A DNA stretch of 64,000 bases from Aphrocallistes beatrix (Eukaryota; Porifera; Hexactinellida; Sceptrulophora; Aphrocallistidae), in assembly GCA_963281255.1 (NCBI GenBank), contig OY725504.1, positions 930,001-994,000 on the forward strand, given 5' to 3'. Numbering within the stretch: the first letter of the stretch is position 1; every line of letters begins with the position of its first letter. Shown here piece by piece: positions 13,001 through 21,940 of the stretch. A program made the position numbers and the translations under genes. Under the pieces are notes generated by a model, which saw only the letters and a list, made by a program, of their open reading frames with translations, was not told where the DNA came from and ran no database searches.

Positions 13001-16000
13001 CCCACTCACTCACGAGGCTCGCCGTCACCCAGGAGAAATGCCTCCAACAATCCTAACATAGAAATCGTTATCGGTAATAACCTATTGAACTCGACCATTA
13101 AGGTTGATAAGATAAGATAGCATGGTGATACTAATTTGTTAACAAGCTGTTATTATTGTCCGGTTTAATTTTATCCCTAATCTTTTTATAGAATTGCTAC
13201 AACTATTCCACAAAACTCTACATGATACATATACTTCCAGTGAACTTATGCCGGAGTTATTCACTCGGTTGTTTGCAAGCATAAAAAAGTTTTTGTCGAA
13301 CTTTATTTTCGAGCACGGTGAAGAGTTGGCTCTGTATTCTCAGAGTAAAGGGCGCCAGATGAGCTATGCCATCGAGCAGATAGAGCAGTGGGCTAGCCGC
13401 ACAGGCTTGAAAGAGGAGTATGAGACACCGCAAACCTCTCTCAAAAGTGTCTTATACTTACTCTCTACCCCCGGTGAAGAGTTGATTAAGGTTGGTTGAT
13501 AGGATAAGTATTATAGATGCAATTATTATAATTTGATTGTTATCTATGGCTGAGGCAAAAATGCATCTTCCTTAATGGTAGAAATCCCCTCCTTGGGTTT
13601 AAAGTTGAACATATTTCATACTCTATAGTGCTTTTCCAGGGTAGATTATTCATTTTTATAGTATTCATGCACTCTACGTTATTTCTAACTTGTTCGTATA
13701 GATGGATTGGAATAAACTGAGGAAGCGTCACTCCAGTCTAACTCCTCCTCAGCTCCACCACATCCTCCTACACTACATCCTCCCGGGCATTCCAGGCGTC
13801 CCTGGTCTCCCTGGAGCCACTCTAGTCGATTCTGTCCCGCACATCCCGCTTGTCATCACTCCCGAGCACTGGATGCCTTCCATAACAGATGCCAGCTCTG
13901 CATTCAATAAAGGTAAGAATATAGTCATTCTTATATGGTACTATAAGTACAGAATTGTTCACAGTTCACAACAAATATTTGGTTTTGTAGAGAGTACAGA
14001 TGAGTTGGAATTATTTAGAATTAATTGAGTGCATTCGTTTAGCTTTATTGAAAGAACGTGGTTATCTCCCCCTTCCATTCACTTTCCCAAACAACCCATA
14101 CATTCTCCAACCGAAAAAAGTCCCAACTGACATTCCATTTGAACGGTATGTCGACAAACTCCTAGCCGACCTTAAGGACAAACCCCCCAGCAGTCCTGAG
14201 TCGTACAGATCTTCCAGTAATACCGTCTCCCCCGTCCCCGACCTGGACCTAGACTGCGGCCTTGATGATTTGGTCACTCACAGACGTTTCAAGTCGTTTG
14301 ATGATAGTGAGTTTGAGCAGATTTTTAATAACTACACTCGAAATCGGGGTTTTTTTCATTTGATTACACTTTCTAGGCAACAAAAAACGATATACAAAAA
14401 TATCCGAATATTTTATAATGAAATTACGTGAATAGAATAATTTACACTACAAAGATTTGATAAAAAATAAAATTGATGAGACAAAAAAAACGATTTCGAT
14501 GTATGTAAAGTTATTAATTAAACTTTTATTCAGAGATTTCTATGTGAATAATCTATCGAATCGCTTAATCAAATAAGAAACGAAAAGAAATGATATTTTT
14601 ATGATGAAATAATTTTAGTTATCGGGAATTCAGACTTGGAGTTAAGTTTCTCGAGTGCATTGGGGATAGAGAAACTCCCGGAATACCACCACCGCTCTTC
14701 AGAACACCATTTCTTCGACCATCACTACGACGATAATCCACTGAGTTACTCCTGTCAAGGGAATAGTTTACGGTTGAGACGTACTAATCTCGATAGACCG
14801 AAATCCCTCGAGTGCATACACAGGCACGAGAAGAGTGACAGTAGTCTGGCATCTGACAGCGAATGCAGGGTTAGTTTGGCTATTTAAGCTTAATTGTTAA
14901 AGCCATGTAGAGTATTTTATGCCAAATTGTTTTGTATTTCCGCTGAAATTAATTCATAATGTCTGGGAATTTCTACAAAACTTTCATACATACATATAAG
15001 GACATCAATTCATCTGAGAGCAAATGAACCAAACTATTACGAACTATTTTCTTCACACAAACCCTGTCAGTATCGAGCTTACGCCATTAGATGCTGCACA
15101 GATGCAATTTAATTGCTAGTTTACCATTGTCAGCAACCACCGGGCTAGCCTATTGTCTGTAAACAGTATTTTTTCACTGTTATTACCTTACATTGTCCCC
15201 ACCAATCTACAACTTCAAAGCAATATAATACTTGATCAATAAAAATGCGGTTGGGTGTGAGTGTAGGAGCATCAAGTTTGCAGGTGTCTGCCATGCAAAT
15301 GTTCAAAGTATTTAATTAGGCTGTGATATCTGTATCCCCCCTGATCGAAGCAATTCTCAGAGTTTTATGTGTACATCGATGCAGTTATTCTGATGACGAA
15401 TACCATAATACTCAGAGCCAAATTGTGACATGCATATGCACGCGCAGATTAAACGATTCAATTACTCTTGTTAGAAGTTATTTAACCAATTATTTTCACT
15501 GCAAATTTTAATTTAGTTACATGATACATCTGCTTCACACTACCAAGTCTCTGCTATCATGAATGGAATTCACAAAACACAGCCACCTCTGAAAACCCAC
15601 CCTCTAAGGGAAACCCATTCGCCTCTAAACGATTTAAAAAGTAAAAATATGGACGCAGATCTGTTAGATTTGCTTGGAACCCCGGAAGACTCGAGCGATT
15701 CTGAGGGCGAACTAACACCTAACACAATTCGAAAACAGATGTGTAGAACAACTCTGAGTTTCGATATAAAACCTTACTCTCCTCTACTCCCTCGCTCTGC
15801 TGTGTCAACAGAGGATGAAACAAAGGTATTTATATTGACTAAATCTAGTAATTACTTTTCAAATTGAACGAATTAAATGATTATAACATGAATACGTGAA
15901 TTATTGGAATTTTTATTACAGTCGGATTCTGATTCTACTACAAAAGTTAGCTCATTCATCAGTAGCTACAGAAATATACGACTGGCAAGAGATCCAATAT

Positions 16001-16538
16001 TCGGGTTCGGTGTGGTGATAGTTGGAGGAGAGAAAACGCGGGAACGAATTCCTGGAATATACGTCAGATCCATTAAGCCTAGAAGTCCTGCGAGTAAGGT
16101 GAGGATATATATTCATGAATAAATTGGTAATTCCAATCCTGAAAATATCAAATACTAAAATAATAATGATAATAATCCCAGATTAATTAAATATAAATTA
16201 AATGTTTGCAATGGGTTAATATTATTATGGGAAAGATATTGCTAAGATTTCAAATCAATTTTGAATATACTTTACATTAAATAAGTTTTGTGATTATTTT
16301 TATTTGTTTTTTGTTTGTTTCTAGTGTCGAGATCTGAGTGTTGGCTGTAAAGTTTTGTCAATAAACGGTGTTTCATTATTCCCGACAGATATCACAAAGT
16401 AAGTTCTATCTATGTAACTGAATAAAGTCCCTCTCTCAGATTTTTATTAATTTTCCATCCTTTAGAGCTAAAGAATTATTCCTAAATTCAGATGAAGAGA
16501 TACTCTTCAAAGTACTTCCTTGCCACAGAAATTTCTGA
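7022..16538 (+). CDS. Afadin/RADIL-like RA-RA-FHA-DIL-PDZ scaffold, 5' partial
   Basis: Likely a Rap/Ras effector scaffold of cell junctions or integrin adhesion, like afadin and RADIL. Sixteen exons join in phase: 7022-7175, 7437-8184, 8406-8762, 9608-9787, 10108-10602, 11089-11132, 12488-12707, 12893-13073, 13192-13490, 13702-13912, 14019-14306, 14619-14869, 15517-15825, 15922-16098, 16325-16398 and 16466-16538 (TGA). They give 1352 residues. The first exon holds the end of an RA domain (GEKILCPEDHPL then FGFLLKDN). A second RA domain spans about 175-290 and ends RRFELRRN. FHA spans about 405-510 (VYIGS, HCRI, GDLIQLGDHFLF). A DIL-like region spans about 620-920 (LTPPQLHHILLHY). PDZ spans about 1263-1349 (FGFGVVIVGG, SPASK) and ends almost at the stop. 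Two RA domains recall afadin; the terminal PDZ recalls RADIL. Acceptors for exons 4 and 11 were chosen by frame and domain fit. The start codon is not seen. Confidence 0.82.
12119..12306. mobile_element. Pogo-like MITE, 'TACAGTCAGGGTCGCTTATT' family
   Basis: The element runs from TACAGTCAGGGTCGCTTATT to the inverted counterpart GCGACCCTGACTGTA and is bounded by TA. It lies in a scaffold-gene intron (11133-12487). A second copy at 19418-19763 is interrupted by another element; this copy shows the uninterrupted state. Confidence 0.85.
12307..12458. mobile_element. Pogo-like MITE abutting the previous one
   Basis: It starts AATCAACTCGGCTTAATTGG and ends with the inverted motif TCCCGATTAAGAGTCACCTG, with the internal stretch ATAGAAGCTAATACTAAATT shared with copies at 21664 and 54915. 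Its left end has lost the CAGT. It directly follows the preceding element, as if one inserted at the other's TA. Confidence 0.7.
12743..12831. mobile_element. Short pogo/Tigger-like MITE
   Basis: The left end CAGTAGAACCCCATTAATAC matches the inverted right end GTATTAACGAGGTTC. About 89 bp, in the intron between 12708 and 12892. This end resembles the vertebrate Tigger terminal repeat in style. A related element is at 19763-19843. Confidence 0.65.
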
Positions 16539-16833
16539 ATCAACTCATCGCTTATTATAGTTAAATCGTTTCCATCAATTTTTTGTTTTACACCCTTCAA
16601 TACTACAATTAAGAAGAGCACACGACTGTACATTTATAGATGGCATATCTTTTAATTTTATAATGTTGTTATCACACTCGTGTAATGTTTGTTGTTTTTC
16701 AATGTTAATACGCTTTATGCATGAATTAATAAATCTTATTTCTCGTTTTATTTTGACTTATCTCGAGATGCATTGAATCACTCAATCAGAGGTTCAATCC
16801 TATATTTCATTAGTATTATATTATAATCTTATA

Positions 16834-17007
16834 TACAGTCGACTCCGCTTAATAGGGTCACATCGGTCAGAGGACATTTTGCCCCGATTAAGCGGAGAAC
16901 CCTATTAACCGAAAATATTTGTATTAGCTTCTATGTGTGGGAGCTATTTCGGTCCTGCCAAAAGTGGTCCGATTAAACAGTGACCCTATTAAGCGGAGTC
17001 GACTGTA
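16834..17007. mobile_element. Pogo-like MITE, 'TACAGTCGACTCCGCTTAAT' family
   Basis: Ends are TACAGTCGACTCCGCTTAAT and its inverse ATTAAGCGGAGTCGACTGTA. The motif CGATTAAGCGGAGAACCC also occurs internally, so the terminal motif is repeated subterminally in both orientations. Sister copies are at 53173-53335 and 60637-60795. Confidence 0.88.
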
Positions 17008-18634
17008 TTAAAACACTAGGATTTGTTTGTTTGTTCAATTGATTGAAGAATTGGCAAGTCGTAAGGATATGAAAATTGGCATGTATGTGTCAAATTTTGA
17101 GTCTACGATTAAGTTTTAATATCTAAGCGAAATGTTTACACCTCTGCAAAAAGTGTAAGGTTTTTAGGAGTGTAGATTTAGGCAGCCCAACTCATTCAAG
17201 AGTTTTTGTTCAAAAATGCTTACTCATCAGGGGTAAGTGTTCGCTAACCGTGCTACGATAAGATATGATCTCACCAATTAATCTTTTGCCTACTTGACAT
17301 GATGCATACCTGAAAGTATACACTGATATGCCATAGCACTTTATTACATCCACATCCCCCATAGGTTATTCTTGAAAAATATATACCGTAATCCAATTGG
17401 GATAAATTTTAGATAAAATTTCAAATTTATGCAATTCACAACTTGTCTGCTTATATCAAATACAATAATCAGGTAGTTTGAATATAAACATTCATTGAGT
17501 AGTAAAGCATTGTTTGCTCCTAACTCATCAATTACCATTTCTATTAAATTATCCAGCTGGTTTAATGAATTGAATTGCTTGAGCACTTTCCTAGTAATTA
17601 ATCAAATAATCTAATGAATATTAAGATTAATGAATAAAATTAGAATAGACGAAAGTCTATATTTGTGCCACAAACCAGAGCTTTTGAAGTATTCTTTCCA
17701 AGACTATTGATTGTGTAATTATGCTATGAATATTATAATCAATAGCGAAGTAATTACATCACCTGCTTCCATCATTTCCGTGAAACCTCTTGCTTAAAAC
17801 CAGTAGCTACCTCGAATAGCTCCATCTTATGTTGAGTATACACAGCTGAGATCTGCTAGGATATTCTTGTGTCTGTCTTCAGTCTTACGCCCCAATATTT
17901 ACTAATTAATTTTAACCCAACCTCTTTGTCTGCATCAATATGTTTTGGGCTGGCATTAGGTTATTACCACCAGACTTTCAAGAGCTCAGGTTATACCCTG
18001 ACTCCTGACTTGAATTTATTTGAACTGAAACAAGAATTCTCTTTTGGTCTGAGGCGTCTAAATTTCAATTCACTTAATCAGAAGAACTAAAATGTTCTGA
18101 AATTGTACTTAAAGTAATGAAATCGACTGAATTTTTAAAATGTTTTAATATCGATCTAACATTAATCTAACCTTCCTTTTGAAATTAATTAATTGACCTA
18201 AAATGACCTGATTGCAAATTTGATTTTACCTGACCTGACTTTATTTTATTGACAATTTGACAAATCTACCCGAGGGATCTGAATAAACGCCCCCACTTAT
18301 TATTTTATTGATTATCATCCCTCCCTCCCTCGTTGATTCAATTTCGTAATTGTTTTTGAAATTATTCTCCAACACAGCTTTTTACTGTATATTTTGTAGC
18401 AGAGATTTTCCATATGAATTATATGTAATATCTTATCATACAAAAATCCAATGAATTTGGCCAAGGTGTGAAAATTTTTTCCATTTTTTTGCAGAGGTGC
18501 GAAATTTCGCTTTGATCTTATAGCATAATCGTAGACACGTCATTTGCCACCTACATGCTAATTTTCATATATCTACGCCTTGCCAATTCTTCAATCAATT
18601 CGGACGAACACACAACACAATCCTTGCGTTTTAA
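17008..18634. mobile_element. Non-autonomous DNA transposon with ~150-bp terminal inverted repeats
   Basis: The left arm begins TTAAAACACTAGGATTTG and continues through GATTGAAGAATTGGCAAG, CTACGATTA and ACCTCTGCAAAAA. The right arm (about 18485-18634) is its diverged reverse complement and ends in TTAA. The interior of about 1.3 kb has no open frame longer than about 80 codons, so no transposase is encoded. TTAA at both ends could be a piggyBac-type target, but the inner bases are not the usual CCC. A fragment of the same family is at 60086-60163. Confidence 0.7.
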
Positions 18635-19417
18635 TATATAAATATTAAAGGATAGCAAAACATTTTATCTCTGATTAAGGACCGATTTTGATGGTACAGC
18701 TGCATTTAAACTAAGGATAATACTATATTGATCTTATCTCTAACACAGCCAGGCTCCTTTCAACCTGCTGTGATCATGTTAATCGATACTACGAGTGGTT
18801 AATGATGATTGATTAGGCCATCTCCAATCTCACAACGACACTTATAACAACAATTATCATAGTCATAACACAGTTAGCGAGTTGTTTGATTTAGATTATG
18901 CCTACACATTTGCCGGTATCAGATGTGTGATTGAATTATTTGAGAGGATTAGTATTCGAGGCTATTCTTGCCAGTTTATATTTTAATGAGATATCATGTG
19001 TTAGCCCATAGATTATATCATTTTATGCAAGTACAAAATTTAAATAGAGTATGTATATAATCCATCTTATTAAAAAATTTCATAAATTCAGTTTTATAAA
19101 GGGTGCTAGAAGTGAATCTCATGTCAGTGTGAGTTAAAAATAGGTGTTAATTTATGAAGCTTGAGAGCCACTATAATTCCACAACAACAATTAAATTATA
19201 CTTAGGCATTCTCAATATGACTAATTTCAGACATTTACCATTAACGTAGAATGGTCCTTCATGATTTTAGAAGGGCGAAATTCATATTACGTTATGAGCA
19301 GATCTCTCCATTCTGCTTGAATGTAGAATGTGACCTGTCTATCTATATGCTGGTTACACAATCTTTCAAAATTTACCTTTGAATCCAGACAAAGCAACAG
19401 TGAACTACGGAGGAAAA

Positions 19418-19763
19418 TACAGTCAGGGTCGCTTATTGTGAACCGCCAGGAGACCAAAAAATCTGTTCATAATAGAGATACAGTAGAACTCGGTTAGTAC
19501 GTACTCATTTCTCTGAACCAAAATTCATTTATTATATAGATTCCTATGTAATATCAACTCGGTTAGTACGTACTTACGGATAGTACGTACTTTTTTCCGC
19601 TTCCCGGAGGGGTACGTACTAACCGAGTTCTACTGTACTTCATATTAAGCGAACTTTGTTCAATACAAATCCTATCTAAAATATGAAATTGGGATCAGGA
19701 GGTTAGTTCATAATAAACGAATGTTCATATTAAGCGGGTTCATAATAAGCGACCCTGACTGTA
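19418..19763. mobile_element. MITE interrupted by another MITE (outer element)
   Basis: It starts TACAGTCAGGGTCGCTTATT and ends with the inverted GCGACCCTGACTGTA, as does the copy at 12119-12306. The reading AATAGAGATA continues after 19637 as CTTCATATTAAGCG, exactly as in the reverse complement of the 12119 copy. The sequence between is a separate element. Confidence 0.88.
19479..19637. mobile_element. Inner MITE, 'TACAGTAGAACTCGGTTAGT' family
   Basis: Ends TACAGTAGAACTCGGTTAGT and its inverse ACTAACCGAGTTCTACTGTA. It sits inside the outer element with a duplicated TA. Related copies are at 55732-55896 and 58863-59003. Confidence 0.88.
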
Positions 19764-19843
19764 CATATAAATCACTCTGGTTAATACGAATTCGAACCAA
19801 TTTCGATCGTCTCCTGTTGTTCGTATTAACGAGGTTCCACTGT
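19763..19843. mobile_element. Degenerate Tigger-like MITE just upstream of a gene
   Basis: GGTTAATACGAATTCGAA is partly matched by the inverted right end TTCGTATTAACGAGGTTC, followed by CACTGT. It abuts the outer element above. Only 27 bases separate it from the start codon at 19871. Confidence 0.55.
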
Positions 19844-19870
19844 CTTATCTAGCAGTCTTAGCTCGATAGA

Positions 19871-20335
19871 ATGACTCCCTGGTGGTTACACGCATTCACT
19901 CTCTGGTACGTGCTGACACTACTCTACATGGGGAAGAGATCTTGGTCAGGGGGCGTGTTTATCGGCGCCATTACGTGCTGGGGGATCATTGGAGGGATGG
20001 GAGAACATTTGAAGGTATATCTACTCGATCAGGAAGCAAGAGGAATTGATGATCGCTGGGTATTTATAGTATTTGACATTCCAATCATTTTATCACTACT
20101 TGCGATGTACATCAAGTTTGCACTCAAAACTACGGCCCCGATGAGTATGAGGATTGGTTTGGGGGTTTTGAGTATATTCCTCGTGTGGTTCTTCAACTCT
20201 ACCAATGAAGATGTCCAGGACTTTACATGGCATTCCAAACACTCCATACTGCATCTAACCACTGCCTCTGGAACAGGGATAATAGCCTTCTATTTGGACC
20301 GAAGTAAAGAAGAAGCAAATAAAAAAGTTGAGTAG
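19871..20335 (+). CDS. Multipass membrane protein, paralogue 1 (unrecognised family)
   Basis: An uninterrupted 154-residue protein with about five hydrophobic segments (roughly 5-21, 27-44, 64-84, 91-107, 122-143). I do not recognise the family. It shares with the neighbouring minus-strand gene the N-terminal pattern M-x-PWW-x-H-x-FT, the GGVF motif, WG-x-IG, an IP in the third segment, and a C-terminal D-x-TWH-x-x-HS-x-LH motif. Histidines plus an HSxxH motif in the last membrane helix recall the CREST superfamily (TMEM8, PAQR, ceramidase), but that is only a motif impression. The start is the first ATG and matches the paralogue's start in alignment. Acceptor-like TATCTAG and GTCTTAG lie just upstream, so a 5' UTR intron is possible. 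Confidence 0.75.
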   Translation: MTPWWLHAFTLWYVLTLLYMGKRSWSGGVFIGAITCWGIIGGMGEHLKVYLLDQEARGIDDRWVFIVFDIPIILSLLAMYIKFALKTTAPMSMRIGLGVLSIFLVWFFNSTNEDVQDFTWHSKHSILHLTTASGTGIIAFYLDRSKEEANKKVE

Positions 20336-20571
20336 AATTTTGCTCTTTTATCTCACGTATAGTTTGCACTGGATTGAATTTTGTTGTTATATGATTATAG
20401 GTTCGGTGGTACATTTTGTATTTTATCAGAGTAGCCAATAAGATTATTTTAGCTTCATTTTATACCTGAACCAAATTGATATGTTTAATAAATAATATAC
20501 CAATCAACTAATTGACACACGAAACTTGTAGTGAATAATATTAAGACTACAAACACTGTTGTTAAACTAAA

Positions 20572-21045
20572 TTAGTGCGTCTTTTCTCTGACAACTCCCT
20601 TAATGGGGTTCCTCATCTCCAAGTAATGCGAACACACTCCCAGGAAACACAAAGTGATGAAGTGTAATGCTGAGTGGTTGTAGTGCCAAGTTAAGTCTAT
20701 CAAGTTATCGTCTGTCTTGAAAACGACAAATCCAATCACAGTGAAAAGGAACAGGAATAGTTTTAAAGCTTTAGAAGCAGAAGAACCAATCGCGAATTTG
20801 AAGAATATAGAAATCAACGCCAACGCTGAAGGGATTCCAAACATCAGAAGAAAAATTTGAGGCTCTATTGCTTGAACTTCATAATCCCCAAATACATATG
20901 CCGAAAGATGCATCAATAGGTCCCCGATCAACCCCCACGTCATTAGCAAACCTGTAAAAACTCCACCACAGAATGATTTGCTGACATTATATGCATCTGT
21001 TGACAGGTAGAATATAGTGAAGAGGTGTACCCACCAAGGAATCAT
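20572..21045 (-). CDS. Multipass membrane protein, paralogue 2
   Basis: A 157-residue uninterrupted protein, convergent with paralogue 1 across a 236-bp spacer. It keeps M-x-PWW-x-H-x-FT, GGVF, WG-x-IG, IP and D-x-TWH-x-x-HS-x-LH at matching positions, with about five hydrophobic segments, and ends in a short basic tail. Elsewhere the two have diverged widely, so the duplication is not recent and the conserved His, Asp, Ser and Trp positions are candidate functional residues. Function and location are unknown; a membrane enzyme or receptor-like fold is possible but not shown. Confidence 0.75.
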   Translation of the reverse strand: MIPWWVHLFTIFYLSTDAYNVSKSFCGGVFTGLLMTWGLIGDLLMHLSAYVFGDYEVQAIEPQIFLLMFGIPSALALISIFFKFAIGSSASKALKLFLFLFTVIGFVVFKTDDNLIDLTWHYNHSALHFITLCFLGVCSHYLEMRNPIKGVVREKTH

Positions 21046-21940
21046 TTAGAATAATTTGGATAGATTTTACTGCAAGTATTGATAAATATCTTGAATTTAT
21101 AACAAGTCCATAAGGCTAATGGATACGCATAGATTTGAGAATGGAGTCAAATTGGTAATTGAATTATACTAACTAATTCAGGTCGATTCTAACACGCAAT
21201 TGATTGTTAATAATCTAGATAACACGCAGAATTGATTTGTTGGTCATTTCTATGCGTGGAGGTTAAGTGACGTTTCTATATTTCCGTCTGTGACGAGTGA
21301 GATGTTATATCAGCTCTGAGAAACTTCACTGAGAGCTGACGTTAACTCTCCATAGTTTGATAACGTCAGGGCTCTGATTCGATGTACGTGTACTTTCAAA
21401 ATGAGTAATTAACACATTTAAATATCTGGCGTCTCTATCTCCAGTGCGTATTTTGGTAGAAGAAAAAGTTATAATTCACAAAGACCCTTTTATACATGAA
21501 CAATACACTTTCACGAATTCAAACAAACTTACTGATTGAAACACTTCCTTGTCTTCACTTTAGCTCAGGACTGTTCGTTTAGCAAACAGGCTTAGCAGGG
21601 CTATTTGGTCTTAAAATAATATAAACTTAATCTGTAACTGATTTAATTGGGTAGGAGGGTTAATATGCAGATGACTCCGCTTAATTGGGACACTTTGGTC
21701 CTGGATATTCTGTCCCGATTATAAGCGGAGTCCCAATTAACCGATGAAATTTAGTATTAGCTTCTATGTATGGGAACCATTCCGTTCCTAGAGACATGTC
21801 CCAATTAAGCGGTTGTCCCGATTAAGTGGAGTTGACTGTAGTGATTAAAAGCTGCTAAATCTCCCAGTTACAGCTTACAATACACCAAATCCAAATCCAT
21901 GGTCATCTTGTGTTGCATAATCTAATCTCAAATTAGTATA
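21046..21940. other. Intergenic with one MITE
   Basis: This spacer lies between the start of paralogue 2 (minus strand) and the start of HGD (plus strand), so it probably carries divergent promoters. A MITE fills 21664-21840. No other feature is recognised. Confidence 0.5.
21664..21840. mobile_element. Pogo-like MITE, 'GACTCCGCTTAATTGGGAC' family
   Basis: The degraded left end ATGACTCCGCTTAATTGGGA is answered at the right by TCCCGATTAAGTGGAGTTGA then CTGTA. Further copies of the motif CCCAATTAAGCGG lie inside. It ends about 100 bases before the HGD start codon. Confidence 0.8.

Larger units (their letters stand above)
16539..19870. other. Intergenic, mostly transposon-derived
   Basis: No gene is supported between the scaffold stop and the membrane-protein start. 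The stretch holds a MITE (16834-17007), a 1.6 kb inverted-repeat element (17008-18634), and a nested MITE cluster (19418-19843). About 780 bases between 18635 and 19417 show nothing I recognise. Confidence 0.6.

Noticed and set aside
13081-13102. Donor AAG|GTTGAT as the end of the eighth scaffold exon
   Set aside because: It would leave phase 0 and put the next exon out of frame. The donor at 13074 (ATCG|GTAATA) leaves phase 1 and restores GAATTGCTACAA, so it was preferred.
17869-18090. Possible transposase fragment inside the long-TIR element
   Set aside because: The 73-codon frame has no DDE-type or HTH motif that I can see, and the other frames inside are equally short. The element is treated as non-autonomous.
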